Assembly: GCA_028278465.1 (NCBI GenBank)
Contig: JANQEF010000294.1
Location: forward strand, 1-26,288
Length of the DNA stretch: 26,288 nt
DNA from: Dehalococcoidia bacterium
GTDB lineage: Bacteria; Chloroflexota; Dehalococcoidia; Lucifugimonadales; Lucifugimonadaceae
Direction: 5' to 3'
This document shows, piece after piece, positions 1-8,600 of this stretch. The translations under genes were made by a program, and so were the position numbers. A model generated the notes under the pieces. It did not search any database, was not told the origin of the DNA, and worked only from the letters and a program-made list of their open reading frames with translations. Position 1 is the stretch's first letter, and every line of letters begins with the position of its first letter.

Positions 1-1553
1 CGTCCGAGTCCGCTTGCCAGTGCTCCGACCGACGTGTCGATCCACGAGCCGAGTGCATCGCCTGCACTGGCCACGAGGTGTGCAACGTAAGCCACGGCCG
101 CCACGAGTCCGGAAACACCGATCCTGGCCGGCACAGTGAGCGTCACCAGCAACCGGGTCACTACGGCGAGGACGATTCGCAGCAGCGCCATCGCCGCTCC
201 GATCGCTTCTGCAATCGAACCGGATACGGCGACGGCTGCTGATCGAACCCGAAGCTGTAGAGCCGTCACAGCGTGCTGGACCGCGCTCACCAGCCTGAGC
301 CAACGGTCAACGGCCGCTGATGCCAGGTTGGCGATGGTGTGGAAGATCCAGAGAGCTGGAGCTGCAGCTATTGCGACGCCGAGTCGTGCCAATGCGATGA
401 GCAGAGCAGCAAGCTGCCCGTACATCCACTCGAGCGCAGATTCCATCGACGCGGTCACATCCCGGACCAGTCCTGCCGCAGCCCCGATCCCGGTGTTCAC
501 AGCCGAGCGCGTCGCTTCGTACCAGCCAAGGACGAGCCTGCGCAGCGACGCAGCGCCAGACTGCACGCCATCCGTGACTGCCGCGGTCGTGCGCAGCAAA
601 GGTGTCACCACGATGGCTTCAACGAGCGCGAAGACGCTCCGCACGAAGTTCCGAAACGCATCGACCAGCCAGCGGTAGCCGCGCACCGCTCGAACGATGA
701 TCGCTGCAGCAGCAAGCACCACTACCAGCGCCAGCACGGCCAGCAGCCCCTGCACAAGCCGAAGCAGCGGCCGGGCCGTCATCTCCCACGCCAGTGCAGA
801 AGCGCCGCGCAACACCTGAATTGCCGGCTCGATCACCGCCAGTCGGAGTCGAACGATTCGAGTGCGGGCAAACTGAACCGCATCCTGCCAGGCGTCGGCT
901 ACCAGCTCGCCGAACGCGGCCGAGAGGTCCGTGAACGAGGCCCAGGCAGCGGCCAGTCCTCGGCCTGCCAGGACGAAAGGCAGCGTGACTGCGAGCCCGA
1001 TCGTTGTCGCCGCCAGCGAAAGCGCGTCCCAAATAAAAACCGCCGCATCAATTGTGACTACGGCGGTTTTCTCAGGGATACCGGAAAGCAGATACTGCAT
1101 CCGGGTCAAGATCCCGTTCAAACCGCCCGAGTCCGGGTCCTGGACGTACCTCCAGGAACGTCGCGTCGAAAGCGGCGCATGAGATGCGCTTGAGTTGCGT
1201 GTTTTCGTGAGGCTGGCTGCGGAGTTCGATGAACTGGCATGCGTGCCGCCCAGGAGAACCTGGAGCGCTGCGACGGCCAGGCGGGCGCTAAGGATGCTGC
1301 CAACGGCGGCGCCTATGGAGGCGCTGCGCCTCAGTGAGTCCAGCGTAGTTGTCACTGCGCCTTCGTTCACGTGTCCGCCGTTCATCAGACCGATGACTAT
1401 CGGTTGAGCCTGGAGCCATACTACCAGCGAAATTGCCAGAGTGACGAGGCCCAGAGCCGTACCCCATCCGAAGCGGGGCCCGAACTTAGCCATGTGATCG
1501 GCCGTGGCCAGTCGATACCTGGTTGTGGTTTCAGCTGTGCTGTTCAGAGTCAT
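1..1553 (-). CDS. Large Ala/Leu/Val-rich membrane protein, last visible gene of the pspA operon (C-terminus beyond the window)
   Basis: An open frame runs from an ATG at 1553 to the left edge with no stop, giving at least 517 residues. The ATG lies 8 bases after the pspA stop, and a GGTGAGGTGA Shine-Dalgarno overlaps that stop, so the two genes are translationally linked. Hydrophobic, probably membrane-spanning segments occur near residues 31-48, 170-197, 265-289, 380-404 and 455-475. Between them are long Ala-rich amphipathic stretches with Arg and Asp on one face, for example residues 205-250. There is no signal peptidase site, Cys motif or catalytic motif, and I do not recognise the family. 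Position next to pspA suggests a membrane partner or anchor for PspA, which is an inference. Several open frames on the plus strand here are its shadows. The family is unknown; that it is coding is fairly sure. Confidence 0.72.
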   Translation of the reverse strand, partial: MTLNSTAETTTRYRLATADHMAKFGPRFGWGTALGLVTLAISLVVWLQAQPIVIGLMNGGHVNEGAVTTTLDSLRRSASIGAAVGSILSARLAVAALQVLLGGTHASSSNSAASLTKTRNSSASHAPLSTRRSWRYVQDPDSGGLNGILTRMQYLLSGIPEKTAVVTIDAAVFIWDALSLAATTIGLAVTLPFVLAGRGLAAAWASFTDLSAAFGELVADAWQDAVQFARTRIVRLRLAVIEPAIQVLRGASALAWEMTARPLLRLVQGLLAVLALVVVLAAAAIIVRAVRGYRWLVDAFRNFVRSVFALVEAIVVTPLLRTTAAVTDGVQSGAASLRRLVLGWYEATRSAVNTGIGAAAGLVRDVTASMESALEWMYGQLAALLIALARLGVAIAAAPALWIFHTIANLASAAVDRWLRLVSAVQHAVTALQLRVRSAAVAVSGSIAEAIGAAMALLRIVLAVVTRLLVTLTVPARIGVSGLVAAVAYVAHLVASAGDALGSWIDTSVGALASGLG

Positions 1554-1561
1554 CTGTCACC

Positions 1562-2299
1562 TCACCCTCGTGCGGTGGCTTCGCTTCCCGCCGTGTCGTC
1601 CTTCTCGAACGATGCCTGGAGCTGCTTCAGGTCCCTGTCAACCGCCTCCCTCGCCTCGATCTCCGTAAGCTCTCGCTCAACGACATCGACCGACGTGTAT
1701 GAGAGGCCGGTGATGCCGTCGGACTCGATCAGGTCGTCCATCGCGCTCGCGCGGGCGATCATGTACTCGATCTTCTCTTCGGCGCGTCCAACCGCCATGC
1801 TCAGCTGTGCGAATTCGCCGGAGACGTTGGTGAGCGACTCCTTGACCATCGCCTGCGCTTCGGCAGCCGTGTAACGAGCGCTCAGCGTCTGGCGGCGCGT
1901 CTTGAACTCCTCGATTCGCGAGGCCAGCCGCTGCTCTGCCGAAACGAGCTGCTGCTCCTCCAGCTCCACCTCCTGGACCTGCGTCATGAGCCTGTCCAGC
2001 TCCCTCAGCGCCGCCTGCTTGCGCTCGAGGGCGATGCGTGCGAGGTCATCCCGCTCGAGGCCGGCGGCGTTCTGCGCCTGCTTCTCCAGTTCGGGGATAC
2101 GCTTCTCGAGCGAGCCGACATGCTGCTGCAGCTGTCGCTTGGAGATGGCGACCTCGATAATTCCCTGCTTCACGCGCCGCAGGAGCTCGCGCTGCTGGTC
2201 GTCTGCGTACTCCAGCATCTCCAGCGGATTCTCGGCGCTATTCAGGGCGCGATTGCTCTTCGCCCGGATCACCATCCACAGTCGTGAAAAGAAACCCAT
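1562..2299 (-). CDS. pspA: PspA/IM30 (Vipp1) family membrane-stress protein
   Basis: This 245-residue protein has the usual PspA length and layout. It starts with a short amphipathic helix (MGFFSRLWMVIRAKSNRALN) and continues with the hallmark segment around NPLEMLEYADDQQ at residues 24-36. A nearly unbroken coiled coil rich in Glu, Gln, Lys and Arg follows. Family members bind stressed inner membranes and form ESCRT-III-like helical scaffolds. The start at 2299 is chosen because AGGAGGA lies 5 bases upstream; an in-frame start six codons earlier lacks such a site. The next gene begins 8 bases after the stop. About 135 bases upstream is a small membrane-protein gene, and before that a long SPFH protein. 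SPFH-PspA pairing is known from Bacillus YdjI. Confidence 0.92.
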   Translation of the reverse strand: MGFFSRLWMVIRAKSNRALNSAENPLEMLEYADDQQRELLRRVKQGIIEVAISKRQLQQHVGSLEKRIPELEKQAQNAAGLERDDLARIALERKQAALRELDRLMTQVQEVELEEQQLVSAEQRLASRIEEFKTRRQTLSARYTAAEAQAMVKESLTNVSGEFAQLSMAVGRAEEKIEYMIARASAMDDLIESDGITGLSYTSVDVVERELTEIEAREAVDRDLKQLQASFEKDDTAGSEATARG

Positions 2300-2434
2300 C
2301 CTGCTCCTCCTGTTCACGGCCGACTGCGTTATGCAGGCCGTGACTTCAAACTAGTGGCACAGAACTGTCAAAAGCTTTAGCCAGCTATCAGATCTCCCGA
2401 GACGGCGTGACCTGGCCCGGTGGCCTGCTGCTCC

Positions 2435-2653
2435 TCACCGGTTGCTGAAGAGGCGGGCGGCCACGTCGCCGTCCTCGATGCCCTGTGACGGGTAGAAGAA
2501 CTTGACCGCGGTGTGGATCGCCGGGCCGATCGCAGCCGCGATGAACATGCCGAGGATCGGTCCTGGGCTGAACACCAGAGCGACTATCAGCAGCACCGGA
2601 GCCAGGACCGCCCACGTGACGATCAGGCGTGAAGGTCGCTGTGACTTCGTCAT
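2435..2653 (-). CDS. Small two-helix membrane protein of the PspA/SPFH operon
   Basis: This 72-residue protein has a basic N-terminus (MTKSQRPSR) and a hydrophobic segment at about residues 10-28. A Pro/Gly turn (SPGPILG) leads into a second hydrophobic stretch at about 33-48, and the C-terminus is polar and acidic. An AGGAGG site six bases before the ATG at 2653 supports the start; an ATG four bases earlier is in a different frame. It sits between the SPFH gene and pspA on the same strand. Small membrane partners are common in Psp-type operons (PspB/C, LiaI, YdjG/H), so a role as membrane anchor or sensor is plausible but not shown. No specific family was recognised. Confidence 0.8.
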   Translation of the reverse strand: MTKSQRPSRLIVTWAVLAPVLLIVALVFSPGPILGMFIAAAIGPAIHTAVKFFYPSQGIEDGDVAARLFSNR

Positions 2654-2823
2654 CCATCTCCTCCTTCTGTCGACCCGGCGGCGACAGTCACCGCTGTTTC
2701 GGATCTACCTCTGGAGGAGAAGCTACGGCTCCGGAACTTGCATTCACTGTCAGCAGCTATCAGGTTCGCTGCCGGGTGCGCGGGGTGAAGGTTGAGCCAG
2801 GAAGCGGGCGCGAAAGCACGCGA

Positions 2824-2885
2824 AACGGGGAACCTGCTGTCATTGCCGTCCCAACTGGACAGCAACAACAGCGAGATTCCCCGTT
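2824..2885 (-). repeat. Inverted repeat between the SPFH gene and the downstream operon genes
   Basis: AACGGGGAA at 2824-2832 is matched by TTCCCCGTT at 2877-2885. Nested inside, TGCTGTC (2835-2841) pairs with GACAGCA (2858-2864). In RNA from the minus strand this makes a long, interrupted hairpin about 24 bases after the SPFH stop. Only three U residues follow, so it is a poor intrinsic terminator. A processing or stability element that lowers expression of downstream genes is possible. The rest of the 255-base gap (2654-2908) shows nothing I can name. Confidence 0.6.
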
Positions 2886-2908
2886 ATCGGCTAGTGGCCT
2901 TGTTGGAG

Positions 2909-4936
2909 CTAAAGCTCCTTGTCCGCCTTTAGCTCCTCTTCGTCTTCAATTTGCGGCGCTTCATCGGAGCCGTCTTCGGTCACGGCGACGGCGTCTGCCT
3001 CAACGTCCGCCTCGTTCAGCAGGTCGTCATCGGCTGCATCTTCAGGCGGCTGCAAAGCCGATGTTGCTCCGTCCTGGCGAGGACCGTCTGGCGTAAGCGA
3101 AGTCGCCAGCCAGGCGTTGAAGAGCCCGCCGCCACCGCTTTCGCCGTTGCCGCTCACCACGACGTCCGGAGTGATCTTCACCTCGCCCTCCGCCACCTGC
3201 TGCAGGACCTTCAGGATGGCGAGCCGGTCTGGCCCCACAACCTCGGCCTGCGCTGCGTATGCCTCGGCAGTTGCGAGCCCGACCTGCCGCACAGCCCGCG
3301 CGTCACCGTCAGCCCGTGCACCAGTCGAATCACGCACCCCTTCCGCCTCACGCCGAGCAGCCTCGGCACGGTCTGCGGCGATGTCCACAGACAGCTTCGC
3401 CTCCACCACCTGCGCCTGCTGGTCGGCACGCGCCATCTGCTCCTGCACGCTGATGCGCTCGGACTCCGCCAGGGCCTCCTGCTTGTACTGCTCCTGCTGC
3501 TGCGCCGCGATCTCCTTGCGCGTCTGCGTATCGAGCAGCGTCTGGTCGACCGCGATGTATGCGATCAGCAGGTTCTGAGCGTCGACGAAGTAGTGCTGGA
3601 ACTCGTCGCGCGCCTTTGACAACGCCTGCTGCTGCAGCTCCGAACGTCCCTGCACGAAGGCGATCGCCTTCTCCTCTCCCGCCCTGTTGCGGAATGACGA
3701 GTCGACCAGCGGGTGGACGATCTGCTCGATCAGGTTCTCAACGGACCCGAAGCGGGCGATCACGAACGGCGCGTACTCCGGACGGATGCGGATGATCATC
3801 CGAACGTCCACGTCGAGATGGAACCCGTCCATCGACGTCACCCGAAGCTGGGCGAACTTGAAGAACTCGGCCGCTCTACCGTCAGCGCTCGGCTCGATCT
3901 CGACCGGCACCGGCGATGGCAGGTCCATCCGGACCCTTGCGCCCGCAGCCCAGTCGATCGTCACCGCGCTTGTTGGAACAAGGAACGGGTTGTAGGCGAT
4001 CGGGTTCAGGTTGTAGGTGCCCGGCGCGATCGGGTCCCGCAGGATCCCACGCTTCTCACGGTCGTTGATCAGCAGCTTCTCGACGCCTTCGTGGATCGGC
4101 TGCCGCAGGTCCACTTCGTTCTCTGCGTCACGCGGCGTGTTGCTTTCATCCAGCTCCCTGCCGACGTTCGAGCGGAGCACGGCCACGTAGCCTGGTGGCA
4201 CGTCCGCGACCGGATGCTTCTGGATCTCGAAAAGCAGCGGGTTGATGTAGTAGTTGCCTGGCTGCAGCGTTTCGAGCTGCGGGCCGCGGTAACCGCCGCT
4301 TTCGATAAACGCCTGTCCGTCCTGGAAGAACCGGTGCTGCCTAATGCGCACCCTGTCATCCGGGTCAGCGTCAACCGGCTTCGGCGCCACTATGTAGCCC
4401 GAAGGAAGCGGGTTGCCATCCAGCGCAACAGCAACGCCGACCTTGCCGGCCTCAATGCTCGTCGCTCTCATCGTCCGTACGCTGAAGAGACGCGTATTGA
4501 TCCGGTAGACGCCGGGGCGAAGGATCTCGATCTGAGGACCCTTCTTGCCGCCGTTCTGCAGGAACGCACGGCCGTCCTGGAAGGAGTCGCAGTCCACGGC
4601 ATCTCCCAGCAACCGACCAGGCGGCAGTGCCTGTCCGTCCACCGACTCCACTACGCCGATCTGGTCCGGTCCGATAACGGTCACCGGCACCGTTTCGAAC
4701 TTCCAGAAAAGCGGGAACCTCCAGTACAGCCCCGGTCTCAGGACCGTCGCAAGAACTCCCACTTCCTGGTTACGGGCGATGATCTGGCCCTGCGGCAACG
4801 GCTTGCCGCCCATCTTGCGCGTCAGGATCCCCACCTGGTTGTCGCGTACCAGCCGGGTCCCGCTTGAAGCCACGCCCAGCATGAACAGCGATCCGACGAT
4901 CGCCACTATCAAGAGACCAACACCTTCTATGCTCAT
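2909..4936 (-). CDS. SPFH/band 7 (flotillin-like) membrane scaffold protein with repeated N-terminal units
   Basis: This 675-residue protein has a hydrophobic anchor at about residues 7-24 and four tandem beta-rich units at about 31-325. A core SPFH segment follows at about 365-440, including the stretch around DGFHLDVDVRMIIRIRP. A Gln/Glu/Ala-rich coiled coil covers about 440-580, with a flotillin-like end (GPDRLAILKVLQQVAEGE). The tail from about 630 is very acidic. Proteins of this class form membrane microdomain cages. The start at 4936 is chosen because GGGAGGAAG precedes the ATG by about six bases; a GTG nine codons upstream is less well placed. The gene is 52 bases downstream of a small membrane-protein gene and upstream of pspA, so a joint role in membrane integrity is likely. 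Confidence 0.88.
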   Translation of the reverse strand: MSIEGVGLLIVAIVGSLFMLGVASSGTRLVRDNQVGILTRKMGGKPLPQGQIIARNQEVGVLATVLRPGLYWRFPLFWKFETVPVTVIGPDQIGVVESVDGQALPPGRLLGDAVDCDSFQDGRAFLQNGGKKGPQIEILRPGVYRINTRLFSVRTMRATSIEAGKVGVAVALDGNPLPSGYIVAPKPVDADPDDRVRIRQHRFFQDGQAFIESGGYRGPQLETLQPGNYYINPLLFEIQKHPVADVPPGYVAVLRSNVGRELDESNTPRDAENEVDLRQPIHEGVEKLLINDREKRGILRDPIAPGTYNLNPIAYNPFLVPTSAVTIDWAAGARVRMDLPSPVPVEIEPSADGRAAEFFKFAQLRVTSMDGFHLDVDVRMIIRIRPEYAPFVIARFGSVENLIEQIVHPLVDSSFRNRAGEEKAIAFVQGRSELQQQALSKARDEFQHYFVDAQNLLIAYIAVDQTLLDTQTRKEIAAQQQEQYKQEALAESERISVQEQMARADQQAQVVEAKLSVDIAADRAEAARREAEGVRDSTGARADGDARAVRQVGLATAEAYAAQAEVVGPDRLAILKVLQQVAEGEVKITPDVVVSGNGESGGGGLFNAWLATSLTPDGPRQDGATSALQPPEDAADDDLLNEADVEADAVAVTEDGSDEAPQIEDEEELKADKEL
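3962..4846 (-). repeat. Four tandem SPFH1-like units encoded within the flotillin-like gene
   Basis: Residues of about 31-85, 91-155, 164-242 and 248-325 follow one pattern. Each has a V-G-V beta strand, a G-x-(P/L)-L-P-x-G turn, often F-Q-D-G-x-A-F, then G-P-Q-x-E-x-L and a closing (L/Q)-(R/Q)-P-G-x-Y-x-(I/F)-(N/P)-x-L-F motif. The second and third copies are the most alike. They look like duplicated versions of the first SPFH subdomain, judged by eye. Confidence 0.65.
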
Positions 4937-4988
4937 GTCGTCTTCCTCCCGCCCCTTCGCCACGCTGGCGAAGGGGCCCGTGCGTCAA

Positions 4989-5360
4989 TCAAACGATCTC
5001 GTGGTTCCTGCCCACGCGTCCTGCCATCTGCCAGAGCGTCGCTCCGACCATCCAGGTCAGGACGACGGGCGCGAAGACACCGAAGCCGTATGCCATGCGG
5101 ACCGGGTGCGAACCCCAGGGCAAGCTGCCACCGGCAAGCTCGACCGCGCCGTCAACTGCCCTCAGCGCCAATACCGAGCCGACCCATGCAGCCACGCCGG
5201 TCACCAGGAAGGGAAAGGCGATAGCGCGCAGGCCGGGCGCCTTCAGGCTGTTGAGAACGCCAGCCAGGGCCTGAAACAGCCCTATGCTGAGCTTGGGCTT
5301 GTTCACATCGGGCTCGGCGAGAACCATCTGTGCGTGTGTGGGAACTGTGTATGACTGCAT
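4989..5360 (-). CDS. Small membrane protein, first gene of the SPFH-PspA operon
   Basis: This 123-residue protein has a polar N-terminus of about 45 residues followed by two hydrophobic helices, at about 47-67 and 89-112, and ends in a short basic tail. The frame stays open far upstream, but that part overlaps the divergent regulator. GGAGGAGGG lies about 5 bases before the ATG at 5360 and decides the start. The stop is 52 bases before the SPFH gene. No family was recognised. Position as promoter-proximal gene suggests a membrane component of the same complex. It could conceivably start somewhat further upstream within the 5361-5480 region. Confidence 0.75.
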   Translation of the reverse strand: MQSYTVPTHAQMVLAEPDVNKPKLSIGLFQALAGVLNSLKAPGLRAIAFPFLVTGVAAWVGSVLALRAVDGAVELAGGSLPWGSHPVRMAYGFGVFAPVVLTWMVGATLWQMAGRVGRNHEIV

Positions 5361-5560
5361 GTCGCCCTCCTCCGTTCTGTCCCGCTCGGTCAACCGGACC
5401 GCCCGGCCAACCTCTGCGTTGGGAACAGCCTCGGTCACGACCAGTCCAACCGGCAGGCGAAGAGTCCAGATCGAGTCTCGATTTGAAGGAGAGCAGTCCT
5501 GGAATGGAGCGGGCGCAGTCTGAAGAAACCCTGCGCGATCGTCCCGCGAGGCTCGCTGTC

Positions 5561-5566
5561 TATAAT
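5561..5566 (+). promoter_or_regulatory. -10 element of the divergent regulator gene
   Basis: A perfect TATAAT stands 38 bases before the TTG start of the regulator, giving a leader of about 32 nt. No good -35 hexamer is visible 16-18 bases upstream. The rest of the 244-base divergent gap must also hold the promoter of the minus-strand operon, but no convincing hexamer pair was found for it. Confidence 0.55.
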
Positions 5567-5604
5567 CCCGGCGTCGGAGTGATAGATGGCACGGAACAGG
5601 ACCC

Positions 5605-8600
5605 TTGAGCACTCCATCAGAGCCGGAATCCGACGGCCTTCCGGCGTCAGACCCAAACACCAGTGAAGAACTGGCGGAGCTGGCCACCGAGATCGGTGAC
5701 GCGCTCGGCGCGCTGAACGACGCTCGCTCGCTCGAAGCCTCTCGCCTGGCCTCATTGATCGATCCCAGCCCGCTCAATTCGCCGGACATCAAGGCGCGGA
5801 AGCTTCGCGGCTGGCTGACAAAGGCGATCGAGTCTTTGCGTCCGGCGTCGGAAAGCTCGGCCGCTGGCAGACGTCTTGCTCGGTGGCACAACGTCTTGAA
5901 GCTGCGATACCTCGAAGGGTTGGAGCCCGACGCGGTCCAGGACCGCCTGCGCATAAGCAGAGCCAGCTTCTTTGACAGCAGGAAGCAGGCGCTGCTTGAA
6001 CTGGCTCGACGACTGAGAGCAGAGACTTCCGGCGGCTCCGGCCCGCTCGACAGCCCGACATTCGGCGGCTTTGAGACGCCGCTCGTCGGCCGTGAGTCGG
6101 AGCTGAGCATGCTTAAAGCCCTCTACGAGGCCGCTTCGTCCGGCCACGGCGGGACGGTCGCCATGATCTGGGGCGAGCAGGGCATAGGGAAGACTCGCCT
6201 TGCCCGCGAGCTTGGCCGGTACGTGGAGTCCGACGGCGGGATCTTCCTTGAGGGACGATGGGCCGCGTGGGAGGGAGCGGTGCCGTACGGCGCCATCGCA
6301 GACGGACTGCGCCAGGGGCTGTTCCGGCTGAGCCCCGAAGAACGAGTCGCTGCGGTCGGACCGTACCGGCGAGAGCTGACTCGCATCTTCCCGGAGCTAG
6401 CTGACGATCTCAATCACGCGCCTCCCGAGGAGACGCAGGGCACAGAGGGCGCGCAGCTCCGGTTCTTCGACGGCGTTGTTGCGCTGGTGCAGACCCTCTC
6501 CGCAGAGCGGCCGCTCGTCCTGCTGCTGGATGACCTGCACCTCGCTCCCCAGATGAGCCTGCAGCTGCATATAGCGCGGCGCCTCGGCGAGTTGCGGGTC
6601 CTGATCGTCTACACCGCCCGCAGGGACGAGCTGCTCGAGAAGCCTGCGCTGGTAGCCGGACGCAACGAGCTGGTGAAAGACGGGCTGCTGACAGACATCA
6701 CGCTCGAACCGCTGACCGAGGAACAGATCGGGCGGATGATCTCCTACGCGTTCGGTGAAGAGGTCGCCCGTCGCGTCACTCCAGAGGTCTACAGGATCAA
6801 CCGCGGCAACCCGTTCTTCGCTGTCGAGCTGATGCGGTACCTGGTGCAGAACCGTACGGTGCGCCGGGGTGAGAGCGGCTGGCAGCTGCTGGACATATCG
6901 AAGATCGACGTCCCGGAGACGATCAAGCTGCTTGTCCATGACCGTGTCGCCCGGCTCGGGGACGACGCCATGACGGTCCTTCAGCAGGCATCGGTGCTCG
7001 GCCGGAACTTCAGCCTTCCCGCCCTCCAGAAGATGACCGGGCTTTCCGATGCAGACATGGGCGCGGTACTAGACAGGGCTGTTGACGGCGGCGTGCTGGT
7101 GGACCGGTCGAGTGCGAGAGCGATCGAGGAGTACGGGTTCGACGAGGATCACATCAGGAGCGCACTGTACGACGGCATTCCAGGGCCGAGGCGCAGGCGT
7201 TATCACCGGCAGGCTGGCGAGGCGCTGGAGGCGTCACACCCCGGCAGGGTCGAGGAGCTGGCTCACCACTTCACCAACGGCAGCGACATCGAGAAGGGGC
7301 CTGCCTATTCCTTCCAGGCCGCTGAACGCGCCAGCGCCGCTTTCTCATGGAACCGCGCCATCCCGTTCTACAGGAACGCCCTCGACATGTGGGAGGACAT
7401 CGGAGGGCATGAGAATGAGCGCGCCGAGGCGGCGGAGGCCTTAGGCAACGCCTGCTACCAGTCCGGGATCGAGGCACAGCAGGCGATGGGCTACCTGCAG
7501 CAGGCTCTCGGGTTCTATCAGCGGCTGAGCAACCAGCAGAAGGTGGCGACGGTCCGGTCTCAGCTCGGCCGGGAGCACATGCACAGCGGCAACCTGTCTG
7601 AGCAGAACCTCGCCACCGCGCTCGAGCACTTTGAGGAGGCGAGGGCGATCCTCGATGGCGAGCCAGAGTCGATGCGCCACGGGATGGTCTACTGCGGACT
7701 TTCGATCGCGTACCTCGACCGGCTGGAGAAAGAGAGCTCGCTCACGTGGTCACGTCGGGCCCTGGAAGCAGGTGAGCGGTTGGATTCGCCTGTAGTGACC
7801 GCCAACGCCAGCGTGCCGTTTGGCGCGGCGCTGGCGTTGTCCGAGCCCGAGCGGGCGCGGGAGGTGCTTGAGCAGGGCTGGGAGAAGTCGATCGACCACA
7901 ACCTGGGCTTCCAGGCGGACCTCCTGCGCGCCTACGCCGCCCGCGCGCTTGGTGTCATCCTCAAAGACCCGAAAACGGGAACGGAGTGGATCGACCGGCG
8001 GCCCGAGTACAGCACCACGTACTCGCTTTTCGACATCCCGGCGCACCAGGTCGCATTTCACGCCTTCAGAGGAGAGTTCAAAGAGGCAGAGCTTCGTCTC
8101 GATGAGCTCAGGACGCGGCTCGGGTCGATCGGGCAGCCGGCGTTCGGACTGTGGCCGGACGAGCTGGCGTTGTTGTGGTTCAGGAACGGCGAGTGGGAGC
8201 GCGCAAGCGCCCATCTTTCGGAGGCGCTGGACTGGACGGTGCGGTCCGGCAACCGGTTGGTGGAGTGCGCCACCGCGCAGAAACTCGGACAGCTGTTCCT
8301 TGCGCAGGGTGAATACTTGGATGCGGAGGCGAACCTGGAGCGCGCGCTGGCTTTGAACCGGGATTCTGAGAACCTTGTCGGAGAACTGGCTGTGCTGCCG
8401 CATCTGTGCGACCTGTTCACCAGCACCGGCAGGCTAGATGAAGCAAACGAAGCGCTCGAAAGAGGTCATGCGGTGGAGGAAAAACTGGGGGCTTCGGGCG
8501 GCCTGCAAGGAGACCTGTTACTGGCGGAGGGCAAGCTGAGCGCCCACATGAAGCAGGACGCGCAGTCCGAGAAGGCCTTTGCCGGCGCAGTTGAGGTGTA

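Noticed and set aside
339..1193. 284-residue open frame on the plus strand
   Set aside because: Arg/Gln/His-rich translation without family features; it is the shadow of the minus-strand membrane protein that has a ribosome site and operon position.
2346..2371. TTGACA hexamer on the minus strand upstream of pspA
   Set aside because: A perfect -35 sequence, but no acceptable -10 is found 16-18 bases downstream, so a pspA-specific promoter is not supported.
3713..4867. 384-residue open frame on the plus strand
   Set aside because: It lies wholly antisense to the SPFH gene, whose domains are clear; the translation is Arg/His-rich and featureless.
5361..6110. N-terminal extension of the small membrane protein to 373 residues
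   Set aside because: The extension is antisense to the HTH region of the regulator and a strong Shine-Dalgarno stands before the ATG at 5360.
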